From: Bifidobacterium sp. ESL0690 | Lineage (GTDB): Bacteria > Actinomycetota > Actinomycetes > Actinomycetales > Bifidobacteriaceae | Reading direction: 5' to 3' | Assembly (NCBI RefSeq): GCF_029392315.1 | Contig: NZ_CP113939.1 | Coordinates: 558,001-622,000, forward strand | DNA: 64,000 nt | Shown: piece after piece, positions 9,836 through 18,732 of the stretch | Numbering within the stretch: the first letter of the stretch is position 1 | Layout: each line of letters starts with the position of its first letter | Notes under the pieces: generated by a model | What the model was told of the DNA's origin: nothing | What the model saw: the letters and a program-made list of their open reading frames with translations, nothing else | Databases searched by the model: none | Made by a program: the position numbers and the translations under genes

Positions 9836-11308
9836 TTACTGCTTCGTTACTACACAGGCCATTGCGGGAGTGGCAGACATATGTCCGTCAACTCTTACAA
9901 TACTAACCTGAATACACGTCTGTGGTTTACCGTTATTCACAATGAGGCTGACCTTCGGCTCTTTGACGATTGAGGTCTGGCTGCCGGGCGCTGCTGAGCC
10001 GTCCTGGACTTCCGCCCAAGCGTAGGTATCGCCGGCCTTCGGCTCCGGGTTGCTCCAAGTGAACGTCACATTCTGTCCGTCGGAGGTCCCCTTGAGATTC
10101 GTGGCTTGCGGTACTGCTGCTCCTGCGTCCTCGCTGGTGATGTCGTCCTTCGGCGCATCCTTCTGCCCGTTGTGGCCCTTCGAGCCGTTCTTGGCGGAGT
10201 CGGATTTTGTATTACCTGAATCGGCGCCCCCGTCATGCGGTGTCTGCATCGTGTTGATCTGGGTGCGGTCGTCCGATTTGCGGCTGTCCATTCGTGGCAT
10301 CACAACGAAAACGAAAGTGGATACGACGATGGCCACCGCGGCCAACGCGGCGATGGCGATGACCAGCGGCTTCTTCGAGCGCTTGCGCTTCGGCATAGCC
10401 ACCTTTGCCCCGAAACGTCCTTTGTTCGACTGCGGCATCGAATGATGCGGCGGGAATTCGTCGCAGTCCTCCGCCACGAACGGCGTCATGTTGAACCCGC
10501 AGTCTTGCTGCGCCTGCTGCAATGCCCGGCCGAACTGCTGCGCCGAAAGGTAGCGGGCGTCCGGGTCCTTGTCCATGGCCTTCAGAAGAATCTGCTCGAC
10601 CTCTTTGGGCACGTCGGGGATGGCGTTCTTCGGCAGCGGATCGGCGACGATATGCCGCGCCAGCTCGTTCTGTGTATGCGGGTGGAAAACGTATTCGTAG
10701 GGCGATTTGCCCGCCAGAAGCCCGTAAAGCGTGGCCGCCAACGAATAGATGTCGGAGGTTTCGGTGCCGCCGCCCTTGCCGGTCAGCACTTCCGGCGGGG
10801 CCCACGGCACAGAGAAGCCGGTGCGCGACTTGGCTTCGTAGATGCTGGTCGAAATGCCGAAATCGGAAAGCGCGGGCTGGTTGGCCGAAGTCACCAGAAT
10901 ATTGGCCGGTTTGATGTCGCGGTGGATGATGCCGTGGCGGTGCGCGGTCTGCAGGGCCCCGCTGAGCTTCACGCCGAGGTCGAGCACTTCGGCGACGCTG
11001 AGCCTGCGGCTGCGCATGATCTCCTTGTAGGAGCCGTGCGGCGCGTATTCGAGCACGAGGTAGGGCAGACGGGTCTCGTCGGTGAGCCCGGAGCCGTAAA
11101 TGGAGACGATATAAGGGTGCGCCGAAAGCTGGGCCATGATCTTGGCCTCTTTTTCGAACGCCTCGTCGAAGGTGCGGTCTTGCCTTGATTTGCCCACTTT
11201 GACGGCGACTTCGCGGTTGAGGTTGTGTTGGCGATAGAGGTACACGTCGGCCGTCGATCCGGCTCCCAGCTCGCGGATGAAATCACAATCGGGTATCGTC
11301 GGCGCCAT
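9836..11308 (-). CDS. pkb2: Membrane Ser/Thr protein kinase Pkb2
   Basis: 490 aa. An N-terminal Hanks-type kinase domain (about 10-265) has the glycine loop GAGSTADV (15-22), ATP lysine K37, catalytic HRDIKPAN (129-136), DFG (149-151) and the APPE-type motif near 170. A basic stretch precedes one transmembrane helix (about 314-336). The roughly 150-residue outer part holds a disordered Asp/Lys-rich linker and an FN3-like domain rather than PASTA repeats. This layout matches Pkb2, the PFNA kinase of bifidobacteria. The kinase probably senses an outside cue and phosphorylates cytoplasmic proteins. AGAAAGGG precedes the start. It is the first gene of the minus-strand cluster. Confidence 0.93.
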   Translation of the reverse strand: MAPTIPDCDFIRELGAGSTADVYLYRQHNLNREVAVKVGKSRQDRTFDEAFEKEAKIMAQLSAHPYIVSIYGSGLTDETRLPYLVLEYAPHGSYKEIMRSRRLSVAEVLDLGVKLSGALQTAHRHGIIHRDIKPANILVTSANQPALSDFGISTSIYEAKSRTGFSVPWAPPEVLTGKGGGTETSDIYSLAATLYGLLAGKSPYEYVFHPHTQNELARHIVADPLPKNAIPDVPKEVEQILLKAMDKDPDARYLSAQQFGRALQQAQQDCGFNMTPFVAEDCDEFPPHHSMPQSNKGRFGAKVAMPKRKRSKKPLVIAIAALAAVAIVVSTFVFVVMPRMDSRKSDDRTQINTMQTPHDGGADSGNTKSDSAKNGSKGHNGQKDAPKDDITSEDAGAAVPQATNLKGTSDGQNVTFTWSNPEPKAGDTYAWAEVQDGSAAPGSQTSIVKEPKVSLIVNNGKPQTCIQVSIVRVDGHMSATPAMACVVTKQ

Positions 11309-11372
11309 CGCGACCCTTTCTCCTCATCTCCCAAAAGAAACTGGTTGCATTTTACCTTGTGTATCGAACTTT

Positions 11373-11396
11373 ATACGATTTGATAACTTATCGTAT
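11373..11396. promoter_or_regulatory. Inverted repeat in the divergent pkb2 / aldo-keto reductase region
   Basis: The arms ATACGAT and ATCGTAT (7 bp) are separated by 10 bases, in the AT-rich 184-bp gap between two divergent genes. The spacing suits a dimeric repressor or activator site, but no binding protein can be named. Confidence 0.35.
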
Positions 11397-11492
11397 GGTT
11401 TAGCACTGTCTGGAGAAGGGCAGAAAGAAAAATCCGCTTGGCTACGTAGGCTGGAACCATAGGTTTATCGCATTGCCAGACAAAGGAGCAAC

Positions 11493-12365
11493 ATGGTATT
11501 ACATCGTAACTTGGGTCCGTTCGACACCACCGCCATCGGTTTGGGCGAGATGCCGCTGACCATCGAAAACAACCTGGGTGAGGCCAAGGGCATCGAGACC
11601 ATCCATGCCGCACTCGACGCCGGTTGTCGCCACATTGATACGGCGTGGTCCTATTACTGCTCCGGCGGCGAAGAGCAGACCGGCGAAAAGCTGGTGCGTC
11701 GCGCCATGGAAAGCTGGGACGGCCCAAAGGATGAGGTCACCATCGCCACCAAGGTCGGCCATTTCCGCAACTTCGCCGACGACGGCACAACCCCGACCTG
11801 GGGCGTCAATGGCCAGCCCGAACACCTGATCGAGGCCGGCAAGCAGTCGGCGCTCGCGCTCGGCGTCGACACCATCGACCTGCTCTATTTCCATCGCCCC
11901 GACCCGTCCGTTCCTTATAACGAGTCCATCGAGGCCATCAAGCAGCTGCTGGACGAAGGGGTGGCCAAGGAGGCCGGCATCTCCAATGCTTCTGTCGAAC
12001 AGATCGACATCGCCCGCGGAATTTTGGGCGACAAGCTCATCGCGGTGCAGAACCAGTTCTCGCCGACTTACCGTTCCACGCAGGATACGTTGGATTACTG
12101 CGAGAAGCTGGGATTGGCGTTCGTCTGCTGGAGCCCGCTCGGCGGCTATCGCAAGGCCAAGGACGAGACCAAGTACGACCCGTTCCGTGAGGTCGGCCGC
12201 GCCCACGGGGTGAGCCATCAGCAGGTCGTGCTCGCATGGGAACTGAGCTTGGGCAAGCATGTCTTCGTCATTCCCGGAGCCCATCGCCCGGAGACGATTC
12301 TCGACAGCCTCAAGGCCGGTGACCTCGAGCTCACCGACGAGGAACTCGCCACATTTAACGCCTGA
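11493..12365 (+). CDS. Aldo/keto reductase
   Basis: 290 aa, a single (beta/alpha)8 barrel of normal length. The AKR catalytic tetrad can be placed: Asp in HIDTAW, Tyr in WSYY, Lys in ATKVG, and His in YFHRPDPS. The protein probably reduces aldehydes or ketones with NAD(P)H in the cytoplasm; the substrate cannot be read from sequence. CAAAGGAG lies 8 bases before the ATG. It stands alone: divergent from the kinase cluster and followed by a repeat-rich gap. Confidence 0.9.
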   Translation: MVLHRNLGPFDTTAIGLGEMPLTIENNLGEAKGIETIHAALDAGCRHIDTAWSYYCSGGEEQTGEKLVRRAMESWDGPKDEVTIATKVGHFRNFADDGTTPTWGVNGQPEHLIEAGKQSALALGVDTIDLLYFHRPDPSVPYNESIEAIKQLLDEGVAKEAGISNASVEQIDIARGILGDKLIAVQNQFSPTYRSTQDTLDYCEKLGLAFVCWSPLGGYRKAKDETKYDPFREVGRAHGVSHQQVVLAWELSLGKHVFVIPGAHRPETILDSLKAGDLELTDEELATFNA

Positions 12366-12389
12366 AACCGTCGAACTGTTCTTGCAACT

Positions 12390-12438
12390 AATAGGGAAGG
12401 TGCAATGTGATGAAAAGTCGCATTGCACCTTCCCTATT
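12390..12438 (+). terminator. Long perfect hairpin after the aldo/keto reductase
   Basis: Two perfect 18-bp complementary arms (12390-12407 and 12421-12438) flank a 13-base loop, starting 24 bases after the stop codon. The 3' arm ends in TATTTG rather than a strong T run. It may terminate transcription, or it may belong with the hairpin repeats that follow. Confidence 0.6.
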
Positions 12439-12465
12439 TGCCGCTGCAGCGTTGGCGACTTCTCA

Positions 12466-12576
12466 ATGCGTTGTTTCCCGCACTCCACACACATTTGTGC
12501 GGGAAAAGTCGTAAAAATAAGTCAGGAATACGTTGTTTCCCGCACAATAGACCCGGTTAGTGCGGGAAAGGTCGTA
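12466..12576. repeat. Two-unit hairpin repeat, 62-bp period
   Basis: Two units each begin CGTTGTTTCCCGCAC (12469 and 12531, exactly 62 bp apart) and end GTGCGGGAAA plus GTCGTA. In each, TTTCCCGCAC pairs with GTGCGGGAAA (12474-12483 with 12497-12506, and 12536-12545 with 12560-12569). The loops differ completely. Together with the hairpin at 12390, this fills most of the 337-bp gap before the U32 gene. Confidence 0.8.
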
Positions 12577-12702
12577 TTCACACGTTCAAGGTGTGCTGCG
12601 ATGTTTTTGGGCTGCGGCGTTATACCGCGAGTTACCGTGGCCGCGTCGGTTTAGACTGGAACGGTGCAATCGGGCAAGTATGAGAAGAATAAGGATGATG
12701 TG

Positions 12703-14232
12703 ATGGCCGAGAACAGCAAAAGCAAGCTGATTCAGACGACGATGGTACGGCGACGGAAGCCCGAAGTACTGGCTCCGGCGGGCAACTTGCGTGGTCTGAA
12801 GACGGCCATCGACTTCGGCGCAGACGCGGTGTATTGTGGCGGCAAGGAATTTGGGATGCGTTCGGCACCGAAGAACCTTTCGATGGATGACCTCAAAGCG
12901 GGCGCGGAATATGCCCACGAACGCGGGGCTCGAGTTTACGTGACCTGCAACGTTCTGCCGCACAATAATGAGGTCGAGGACATCAAGACCTATATCGTCC
13001 ATCTCGCCCAGACGGGCATCAACGCGCTGATCGTCACCGATATCGGCGTGATGATGGCCGCCCATTCCATCGCCCCGCAGCTCGAGCTCCACGTTTCCAC
13101 GCAGGCCGGCGTCACCAACTATCTGGCCGCCAACGCTCTCTATGAACTGGGCGCTCGTCGCGTGGTGCTGGCCCGCGAACTCGATTTGCAGGCTATTCGT
13201 GACATCCGCGCGAACATCCCGGAGGATATGGACATCGAGTGCTTCGTACACGGCTCGATGTGCATGGCGTTCTCCGGTCGCTGCCTCATCTCCAACTACA
13301 TGAACGGGCGCGACGCCAACCATGGCGAATGCTCGCAGCCCTGCCGCTGGAAGTACCACGTCGTCGAGGAGAAGCGCCCCGGTCAGTTCTTCCCGGTCGA
13401 GGAGAACGATGAAGGCACGTTCCTTTTCAATTCGCAGGACATGTGCATGCTCGACCACCTGGACGATATGATCGACGCCGGCGCCACCAGCCTCAAGATT
13501 GAAGGGCGCGCCAAAAGTGCGTATTACGTTGCGTCGATGGCCAACGCCTACAAGTGCGCGGTCAATGAATATATGGTGCAGCGTGGTTTCGAGGACGCGG
13601 ACGGCAACCAGCTCAAGCCGTTCCATGACATGGTGCGTCGTTCCGACGTCGTACGGGTGACCAAGGCGGTCGGCCAGCTCGAATCCAGCGGATCCATCGG
13701 CTTCCACGGTGTGCAAAGCGCCGGTGCCGAAGCTGCCGCCAAGACCACGATTTCCGCGACCGTGCCGGCTTTGGTCGGTGAGGAGGCCACGAAAGCGCAA
13801 GGTTACGCCGAACCGAAGCACGTCGAACTGCCGCAATGGCTCAAGGACGAACCCTACAAGGTTTCGCACCGTGACTATTCCACAGGTTTCTATTATCCGG
13901 AGCACAAAGCCGGGCAAAACACGGACCGCGGCGGCTACTTCCGCGACTGGCTCGTGGTCGGCGAGGTCATTAGCTACGACGAAGCGGCGCAACGTTTGAC
14001 TTTGATGAGCCGTAACAAGATTGAACCCGGCCAGCTCATCGAATTCCTGATTCCCGGGTGCGAGCCGGTTGATTATACGGTTGCCAGCGGCGGGATGGAA
14101 GATGCCGACGGGCAGCCTGTCGAGGAAATCAACAATCCTGCGCACGTCTTCTCAATGCCGCTGCCATTCGCGATTCCCGAGCATTCGATGATTCGTTCCC
14201 ACGCGAAACAGCGCACGCTTAAGGCCGAATAG
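12703..14232 (+). CDS. U32 family peptidase / RNA-hydroxylation-type protein
   Basis: 509 aa. It begins with the U32 opening PEVLAPAGN and carries the family signature ECFVHGSMCMAFSGRCLIS, with conserved cysteines continuing in GECSQPCRW. U32 members include collagenase-type peptidases and tRNA/rRNA hydroxylation proteins (TrhP/RlhA type). The Cys-rich pattern fits the latter class, but the substrate is not determinable here. I prefer ATG 12703 because AAGGA sits 8 bases upstream; a GTG 13 codons earlier is possible. A gap of about 200 bp separates it from pgeF. Confidence 0.88.
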   Translation: MAENSKSKLIQTTMVRRRKPEVLAPAGNLRGLKTAIDFGADAVYCGGKEFGMRSAPKNLSMDDLKAGAEYAHERGARVYVTCNVLPHNNEVEDIKTYIVHLAQTGINALIVTDIGVMMAAHSIAPQLELHVSTQAGVTNYLAANALYELGARRVVLARELDLQAIRDIRANIPEDMDIECFVHGSMCMAFSGRCLISNYMNGRDANHGECSQPCRWKYHVVEEKRPGQFFPVEENDEGTFLFNSQDMCMLDHLDDMIDAGATSLKIEGRAKSAYYVASMANAYKCAVNEYMVQRGFEDADGNQLKPFHDMVRRSDVVRVTKAVGQLESSGSIGFHGVQSAGAEAAAKTTISATVPALVGEEATKAQGYAEPKHVELPQWLKDEPYKVSHRDYSTGFYYPEHKAGQNTDRGGYFRDWLVVGEVISYDEAAQRLTLMSRNKIEPGQLIEFLIPGCEPVDYTVASGGMEDADGQPVEEINNPAHVFSMPLPFAIPEHSMIRSHAKQRTLKAE

Positions 14233-14436
14233 TCTTGATGGTCGTCGCAAGGGCTGTGCACGCGAAGGGATGGCTAGGCAAGCTGACCAACTGGTATAAC
14301 AAATTCAAGCAATGGCCGCGCACGCAAAGCGATGTCTGCCATTGCAGATTTGTGATGGATATGAGTCTCTGCCACTCTATGCCGGTTGAGCTATCGGCAA
14401 GATGAAACGACTCAGGCACTCGGTAGAGTTGGGCTT

Positions 14437-15651
14437 ATGAGCGATTCCATGAACCAAACCTCCGAAAACGGCCAGTACGATGACGCGATTCTCGACAGCA
14501 ACGCCATCGCGCCGGTTGATAAGGCTGGCAATCCCATTCCCGTCACGATTCCCATCGACCTGGCACCCGGCGTCAAGGTCGTTTACGCCACGCGGCTTGG
14601 AGGCGTGAGCACCGGCGATTGGGGAGATCTCAATCTTGGCGGCAAATCGGGCGATAACCCTGCCGCCGTGAAGGCCAACCGTGTCGCGCTAGCCGAGGCC
14701 GTTGGAGCGCCGCTTTCGTTGGTGGCGCAGGTTCATTCCGGCAAAGCCGTCGATATCGACAAATTCTTCGAGCGCAACGCACCATATGGTTGCGATCGTT
14801 CCGGCACGATTATCGATTCCAGCGACGCTAATGGTGATGACAGCGCGAATGCCGACGATGCCAATGAAATCGTGGTAGAACGCGACATCAAGGAAATCGA
14901 TACCGATAACGGGGCCGAAATCGAGACAACCGAAACGCGCACAGAAATACTCGAATCCGATAATGCAAAAAATGATGAAAATTCTTCCGCTGGAACGACA
15001 GATGCCACGAACCAGCCGGCAGCCTACCCAAGACTCGAAGCGGATGCTGAGGTCACCTCGAAAACCGGCGTGGCGCTAGGGATGTTCGCCGCTGATTGCC
15101 TGCCGGTGCTGCTGACCGACCCGCAAGCCGGTGTCATTGGTGCGGCTCACTGCGGGCGCAAAGGCCTGCAACGTGGGGTCATTGGTGCCGCCGTCGATTT
15201 GATGGTTTCCAAAGGCGCGAAGCCGGAACGTATTGTGGCCACGCTCGGCCCCTGCATCTGCGGCGATTGCTATGAGGTGGGCGATGAGATCGCCGACGAA
15301 TTCGACGCGCAATTCCCCGGAACCTTCACCCTGACCCGCTTCGGCGGCCCCGGCATCGATATCGCCAAAGCCGCGTTGCAGGAACTAGCCAAGGCCGGAA
15401 TCCCGCGCGACAATGTCATCGATTCCACCCCACGCGTCGGCGCTGCAACGCAATATCTCGACCAGGATACCGAACTTGCCACGCTGTGTGCCGCCGATGG
15501 CGAAGGCAGCCCGAACTTGAATGAACGCATCGGCGAGGTGCGCCACAGCCTGTGCACGCTCGAAAATCCGCTCTGGTACTCGCATCGCCGGGCAAGCCTC
15601 GCACATAAAGCCCACGAAGGCCGACTGCTCGCGCTCATCGTACGCGAATAG
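14437..15651 (+). CDS. pgeF: Peptidoglycan editing factor / polyphenol-oxidase-like laccase-domain protein
   Basis: 404 aa. The YfiH/PgeF family (CNF1-like fold) uses a zinc or copper site of two His and one Cys. These appear as H100 (QVHSGK), C221 (AADCLPVL) and H238 (GAAHCGRKGL). The family hydrolyses mis-incorporated residues in peptidoglycan precursors and has purine-nucleoside activity. Residues 112-198 form a highly acidic, low-complexity insertion rich in Asp, Glu, Asn and Thr, where homologues have only a short loop; most family members are about 250 aa. The start is uncertain: an upstream TTG would add 17 residues. Confidence 0.85.
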   Translation: MSDSMNQTSENGQYDDAILDSNAIAPVDKAGNPIPVTIPIDLAPGVKVVYATRLGGVSTGDWGDLNLGGKSGDNPAAVKANRVALAEAVGAPLSLVAQVHSGKAVDIDKFFERNAPYGCDRSGTIIDSSDANGDDSANADDANEIVVERDIKEIDTDNGAEIETTETRTEILESDNAKNDENSSAGTTDATNQPAAYPRLEADAEVTSKTGVALGMFAADCLPVLLTDPQAGVIGAAHCGRKGLQRGVIGAAVDLMVSKGAKPERIVATLGPCICGDCYEVGDEIADEFDAQFPGTFTLTRFGGPGIDIAKAALQELAKAGIPRDNVIDSTPRVGAATQYLDQDTELATLCAADGEGSPNLNERIGEVRHSLCTLENPLWYSHRRASLAHKAHEGRLLALIVRE

Positions 15652-15703
15652 AAAACCTTCTGTTGCAATATTCAGCACCATACTCCGCGCTAGACTTGGA
15701 ACC

Positions 15704-16417
15704 ATGGAACACTTGAACGTTGTCATCTCCGGTTTCAATCCCTACGAAGGGATCAAAAACAACCCTTCGCACGTGGTGCCGCACGCGCTGGTCGACCAAG
15801 GACTCGGCGATGTGTCTGCGCTGGAAAGCGATGATGTATTACGTGACGTGGATATTTCGATCAATGCCGTCGACCTGCCGGTGGACGTCAATGAGTGCTG
15901 GCCGCAACTCAGGGAAACGCTGGAGGCGACGCACCCCGATATTGTCGTCGCCACCGGTCTGAAGGCCGCCTCGCGCGGGATTCTCTTGGAACGCTGCGCC
16001 AACAACATCATCGACACGGCACGCACCACGATTTTGGGCGAGATGACCGGCCTTCCCGCCGACCCTGCCGATGAAGCGTCGCGCAAACCGATCGCTTCGA
16101 ACGGGCCAGCCGCATTTTGGACGCGTCTGCCGTTGCGTTCCATTCTGGAGGATTTCGCAGCCGAGGAGATTCCCTCCGCGCTGAGCTCGGACGCCGGTAC
16201 GTTCGTGTGCAACTCGCTTTTCTACAACCTGATGAAATGGACGGCCTCGCAGCACAAGGTGCTTTCCGGCTTCGTCAGCCTGCCGATCATCAACGAGGAG
16301 CCACATCCGCAACACGGTTTGACGCTGGATCAGCAGGTCGAAGCGTGCCGCGTGGTGGTCAGGCAGACCGCTCGTTACTTCCTCGAACCGACGTCGTCCA
16401 ATATTCTTATCGCCTGA
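15704..16417 (+). CDS. pcp: Pyroglutamyl-peptidase I homologue, catalytic His apparently replaced
   Basis: 237 aa. Fits the C15 family in length and motifs: GFNPYEG near the N-terminus, the catalytic Glu in LERCANNI, and the nucleophile Cys in AGTFVCNSLFYNLM. In characterised enzymes the catalytic His lies in GFIHIPY; here the aligned segment reads GFVSLPI, with Ser in that place. The protein may therefore be inactive, use another His (for example in EEPHPQH), or act on a different substrate. The start ATG 15704 is about 50 bases after pgeF. I reject the longer upstream extension, which overlaps pgeF in another frame. Confidence 0.82.
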   Translation: MEHLNVVISGFNPYEGIKNNPSHVVPHALVDQGLGDVSALESDDVLRDVDISINAVDLPVDVNECWPQLRETLEATHPDIVVATGLKAASRGILLERCANNIIDTARTTILGEMTGLPADPADEASRKPIASNGPAAFWTRLPLRSILEDFAAEEIPSALSSDAGTFVCNSLFYNLMKWTASQHKVLSGFVSLPIINEEPHPQHGLTLDQQVEACRVVVRQTARYFLEPTSSNILIA

Positions 16418-16458
16418 TAAACGCCGAATCGCGTGGTGTCTGTGTGGATTAAATGCAT

Positions 16459-16486
16459 TTGGACAGAAATTTTCCTAAAATATACT
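16459..16486 (+). promoter_or_regulatory. Sigma-70-type promoter before the DivIVA-like gene
   Basis: TTGGAC (16459-16464) and TATACT (16481-16486) are separated by 16 bp and placed about 70 bases before the start codon, in an AT-rich stretch. Confidence 0.6.
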
Positions 16487-16555
16487 ACAATGAGCCATTA
16501 GTATTTATCAGCTTTCAAAAACTGCGACAGAAGTCGCAAAGCGAAAGGAATCACC

Positions 16556-18451
16556 ATGGCGGATGACCGCTTCACGACAGAATTGCGCGGGTATAACAAG
16601 GAGCAGGTGGATCAGGAGCTGGCTGCCCTGCAGCAGACGCTCGACCGCATGCGTTCGCAGGTCGATTCCAGCGACCAGACGATTTTGCAACTGCGTGCCC
16701 AGCTCGAAGAGGAAAAGAAGAACTCCAAGAAGGCTTCGCAGAACAGCTCGTTCGCGTCTTTGGGAGCCAACGCGCAGCAGATACTCACCAGCGCCGAGCA
16801 GACCAGCACGGAGCTAATCAACCGTGCCAAGCAGGACGCCGCAAGCACCCGTGCCGCCGCTCAGCACCAGGCCGAAACGCTGATTAACAACACCAAGCTC
16901 GACGCGCAGCACATCACCGACGAGGCCAATTCCAAGGCAGCCACCATTCTGGCCAAGGCGCAGACCGAATCCGAGTCAATCACGACTTCCGCCAAGCAGG
17001 ACGCCACCAGGCTGCGCGAGGAGACTGCGAAGAAGGTCACCGAGCAGCGTGACACCATCGAAATCGAGCTGACCAACTCGCGCGAAGAGCACAACAAGCG
17101 CATGGCCAGCGAAAAGGCCAAGCAGGACCGCGAAATCGCCGAGCTGAAGGCCAAGACCACCCAGCAGGTCGCCGAGCAGCGTAAGGCCGCCAACGACGAG
17201 GTCGCCAAGCTCAAGAGCGACGCCAGCGACCAGATCGAGACTGCGCTGGCCGAAGCCAACAAGAAGCTCGCCACCGTGCGTGAGCAGGTTTCGCGTATGA
17301 CCACCGAAGCGCAGCGCAAGGCCACGGAGATCACCGACGACGCGAAGGCGAAGGCTCAGGGCATCACCGACGAGGCCGAAGTGCAGCGTACCAAGACCAT
17401 CAGCCAGGTCAACGCCGAGGTTGAGCAGATTCGTACCGACATCTCCAAGCAGCAGGAAGAAGCCACCGCCAAGGTCAATGACCTCTTGAAACAGCTGGAA
17501 GAGAGCCGTGCGGCCGCGAAGAAGGAAGCGGACAGTCTGGTCTCCAAGGCCAAGGACCTGCGCGACGAGGCCGACAACTATACCGTTACGAAGCGTCAGG
17601 AAGCCGACCGCAAGGCCGAAGAAATCGTTACGAAAGCCAAGCGTGACGCCGAGGCACGCGTCGAGGAGCGCCGCAAGGCCGCGCAAGGCGAGCTGGACGG
17701 GCTTCAGGATCGCATCAAGGATCTTCAGGAGCGCGAATCGACCATCACCCAGCGTGTCACCGAGCTGCGTTCGATGTTCACCAATGCGTTCGCAGGGTTC
17801 GGTTTCACTGACGGCAAGGATGCCGAGTCTGGTCTGAATGTGCCGGTGGTCAATGCTGTTGCCAACGACCTTGATGATGCCGCGCAAGAAGACAAGCAGC
17901 GGGACGAGAAGAGCGAAGGCGACGGCCGCGAGGAAGCTGAGGCTGATACCGCCCACCAGGCTGCTCCTGCAGCGGCTCCGGCTCCTCAGGCTTCGTCGCG
18001 TTCAACGGCTTCGGCGGCTGCTCCGGCAGCGACCCAGATGCCGGCGTCTTACGCGCCTGCGGGTGGTGCAGCCAGGAAGCCGGTTTCGCAGCCTGCGCAG
18101 AACAATCGCCAAAACGGTGAAAATACGCAGCAGGCGCAGCAGACCCAAGAGAAACCGCAAAACGAATCTCGCCCTCAGCAAGGCGGCGAGTCCGAGAGCG
18201 GTATGAAGCATCTCTCCAATCTGGTGAACAATACTGAAAACAAGAAGCCTGTGGTCAATGAAGCCAAGCCTGCCGCTCCTGCCGGGAATGCTCCTGCCGC
18301 CGCCAAGAATGCCCCGGCTGCTGCCCCTGCAAGTCGCAAGGTCGCGGCCAACGCGAAATTCGCAGCCACCAATAAGAGCCGTATCAACTACGACAACATC
18401 ATCTTCCCTGAGGGTGGCGAACCTGCAGGCGGTGGTCCTGCTGAGGAGTAG
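16556..18451 (+). CDS. DivIVA-like long coiled-coil protein
   Basis: 631 aa. The N-terminal part (FTTELRGYNKEQVDQEL) resembles the DivIVA membrane-binding opening. About residues 30-400 are continuous heptad-type coiled coil rich in Ala, Lys, Glu and Gln, with repeated 'A-E-A-K' blocks. A Pro/Ala/Gln-rich disordered tail follows, ending in a short conserved-looking piece (INYDNIIFPEGGEP). Such proteins mark cell poles or organise the envelope in actinobacteria; the exact role here is inference. AAAGGA precedes the ATG, and a good promoter lies about 70 bases upstream. A terminator follows, so it is probably monocistronic. Confidence 0.75.
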   Translation: MADDRFTTELRGYNKEQVDQELAALQQTLDRMRSQVDSSDQTILQLRAQLEEEKKNSKKASQNSSFASLGANAQQILTSAEQTSTELINRAKQDAASTRAAAQHQAETLINNTKLDAQHITDEANSKAATILAKAQTESESITTSAKQDATRLREETAKKVTEQRDTIEIELTNSREEHNKRMASEKAKQDREIAELKAKTTQQVAEQRKAANDEVAKLKSDASDQIETALAEANKKLATVREQVSRMTTEAQRKATEITDDAKAKAQGITDEAEVQRTKTISQVNAEVEQIRTDISKQQEEATAKVNDLLKQLEESRAAAKKEADSLVSKAKDLRDEADNYTVTKRQEADRKAEEIVTKAKRDAEARVEERRKAAQGELDGLQDRIKDLQERESTITQRVTELRSMFTNAFAGFGFTDGKDAESGLNVPVVNAVANDLDDAAQEDKQRDEKSEGDGREEAEADTAHQAAPAAAPAPQASSRSTASAAAPAATQMPASYAPAGGAARKPVSQPAQNNRQNGENTQQAQQTQEKPQNESRPQQGGESESGMKHLSNLVNNTENKKPVVNEAKPAAPAGNAPAAAKNAPAAAPASRKVAANAKFAATNKSRINYDNIIFPEGGEPAGGGPAEE

Positions 18452-18482
18452 TTTCGGCTTCGCTCGATTCGCATAAAACATG

Positions 18483-18521
18483 AAGTGCGCTGTGGTAATT
18501 TGAACCACGGCGCACTTTTGT
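18483..18521 (+). terminator. Terminator after the DivIVA-like gene
   Basis: A 14-bp stem (18483-18496 with 18504-18517, one G-U pair) with a 7-base loop is followed by TTTTG. Confidence 0.8.
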
Positions 18522-18732
18522 ATTTCTGTACTGTCTTGCCGTATCGTATTTTCGGGTTATGGGCCAAATTCTAGGTATGCGGTAAATATTCCGGCCAATG
18601 ACTCTATTTTCTGTATTACTTGCTGATATCCCCGGATTTCGAGGCGTGTCTTCACTCTTTATTTCGGTCTGCGTGTCGGATACAGCGCATGGAATATGGT
18701 GGAAAGTAAACCAATCAAAGGAGCATTATCTG

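Noticed and set aside
12586..14145. 519-codon minus-strand frame over the U32 gene
   Set aside because: The plus strand encodes a protein with clear family signatures; the antisense frame has none.
14373..14399. tRNA-like D-arm sequence (TAGCTCAACCGGCATAGAG) on the minus strand
   Set aside because: No matching acceptor, anticodon or T arm can be built around it; probably chance or an old remnant.
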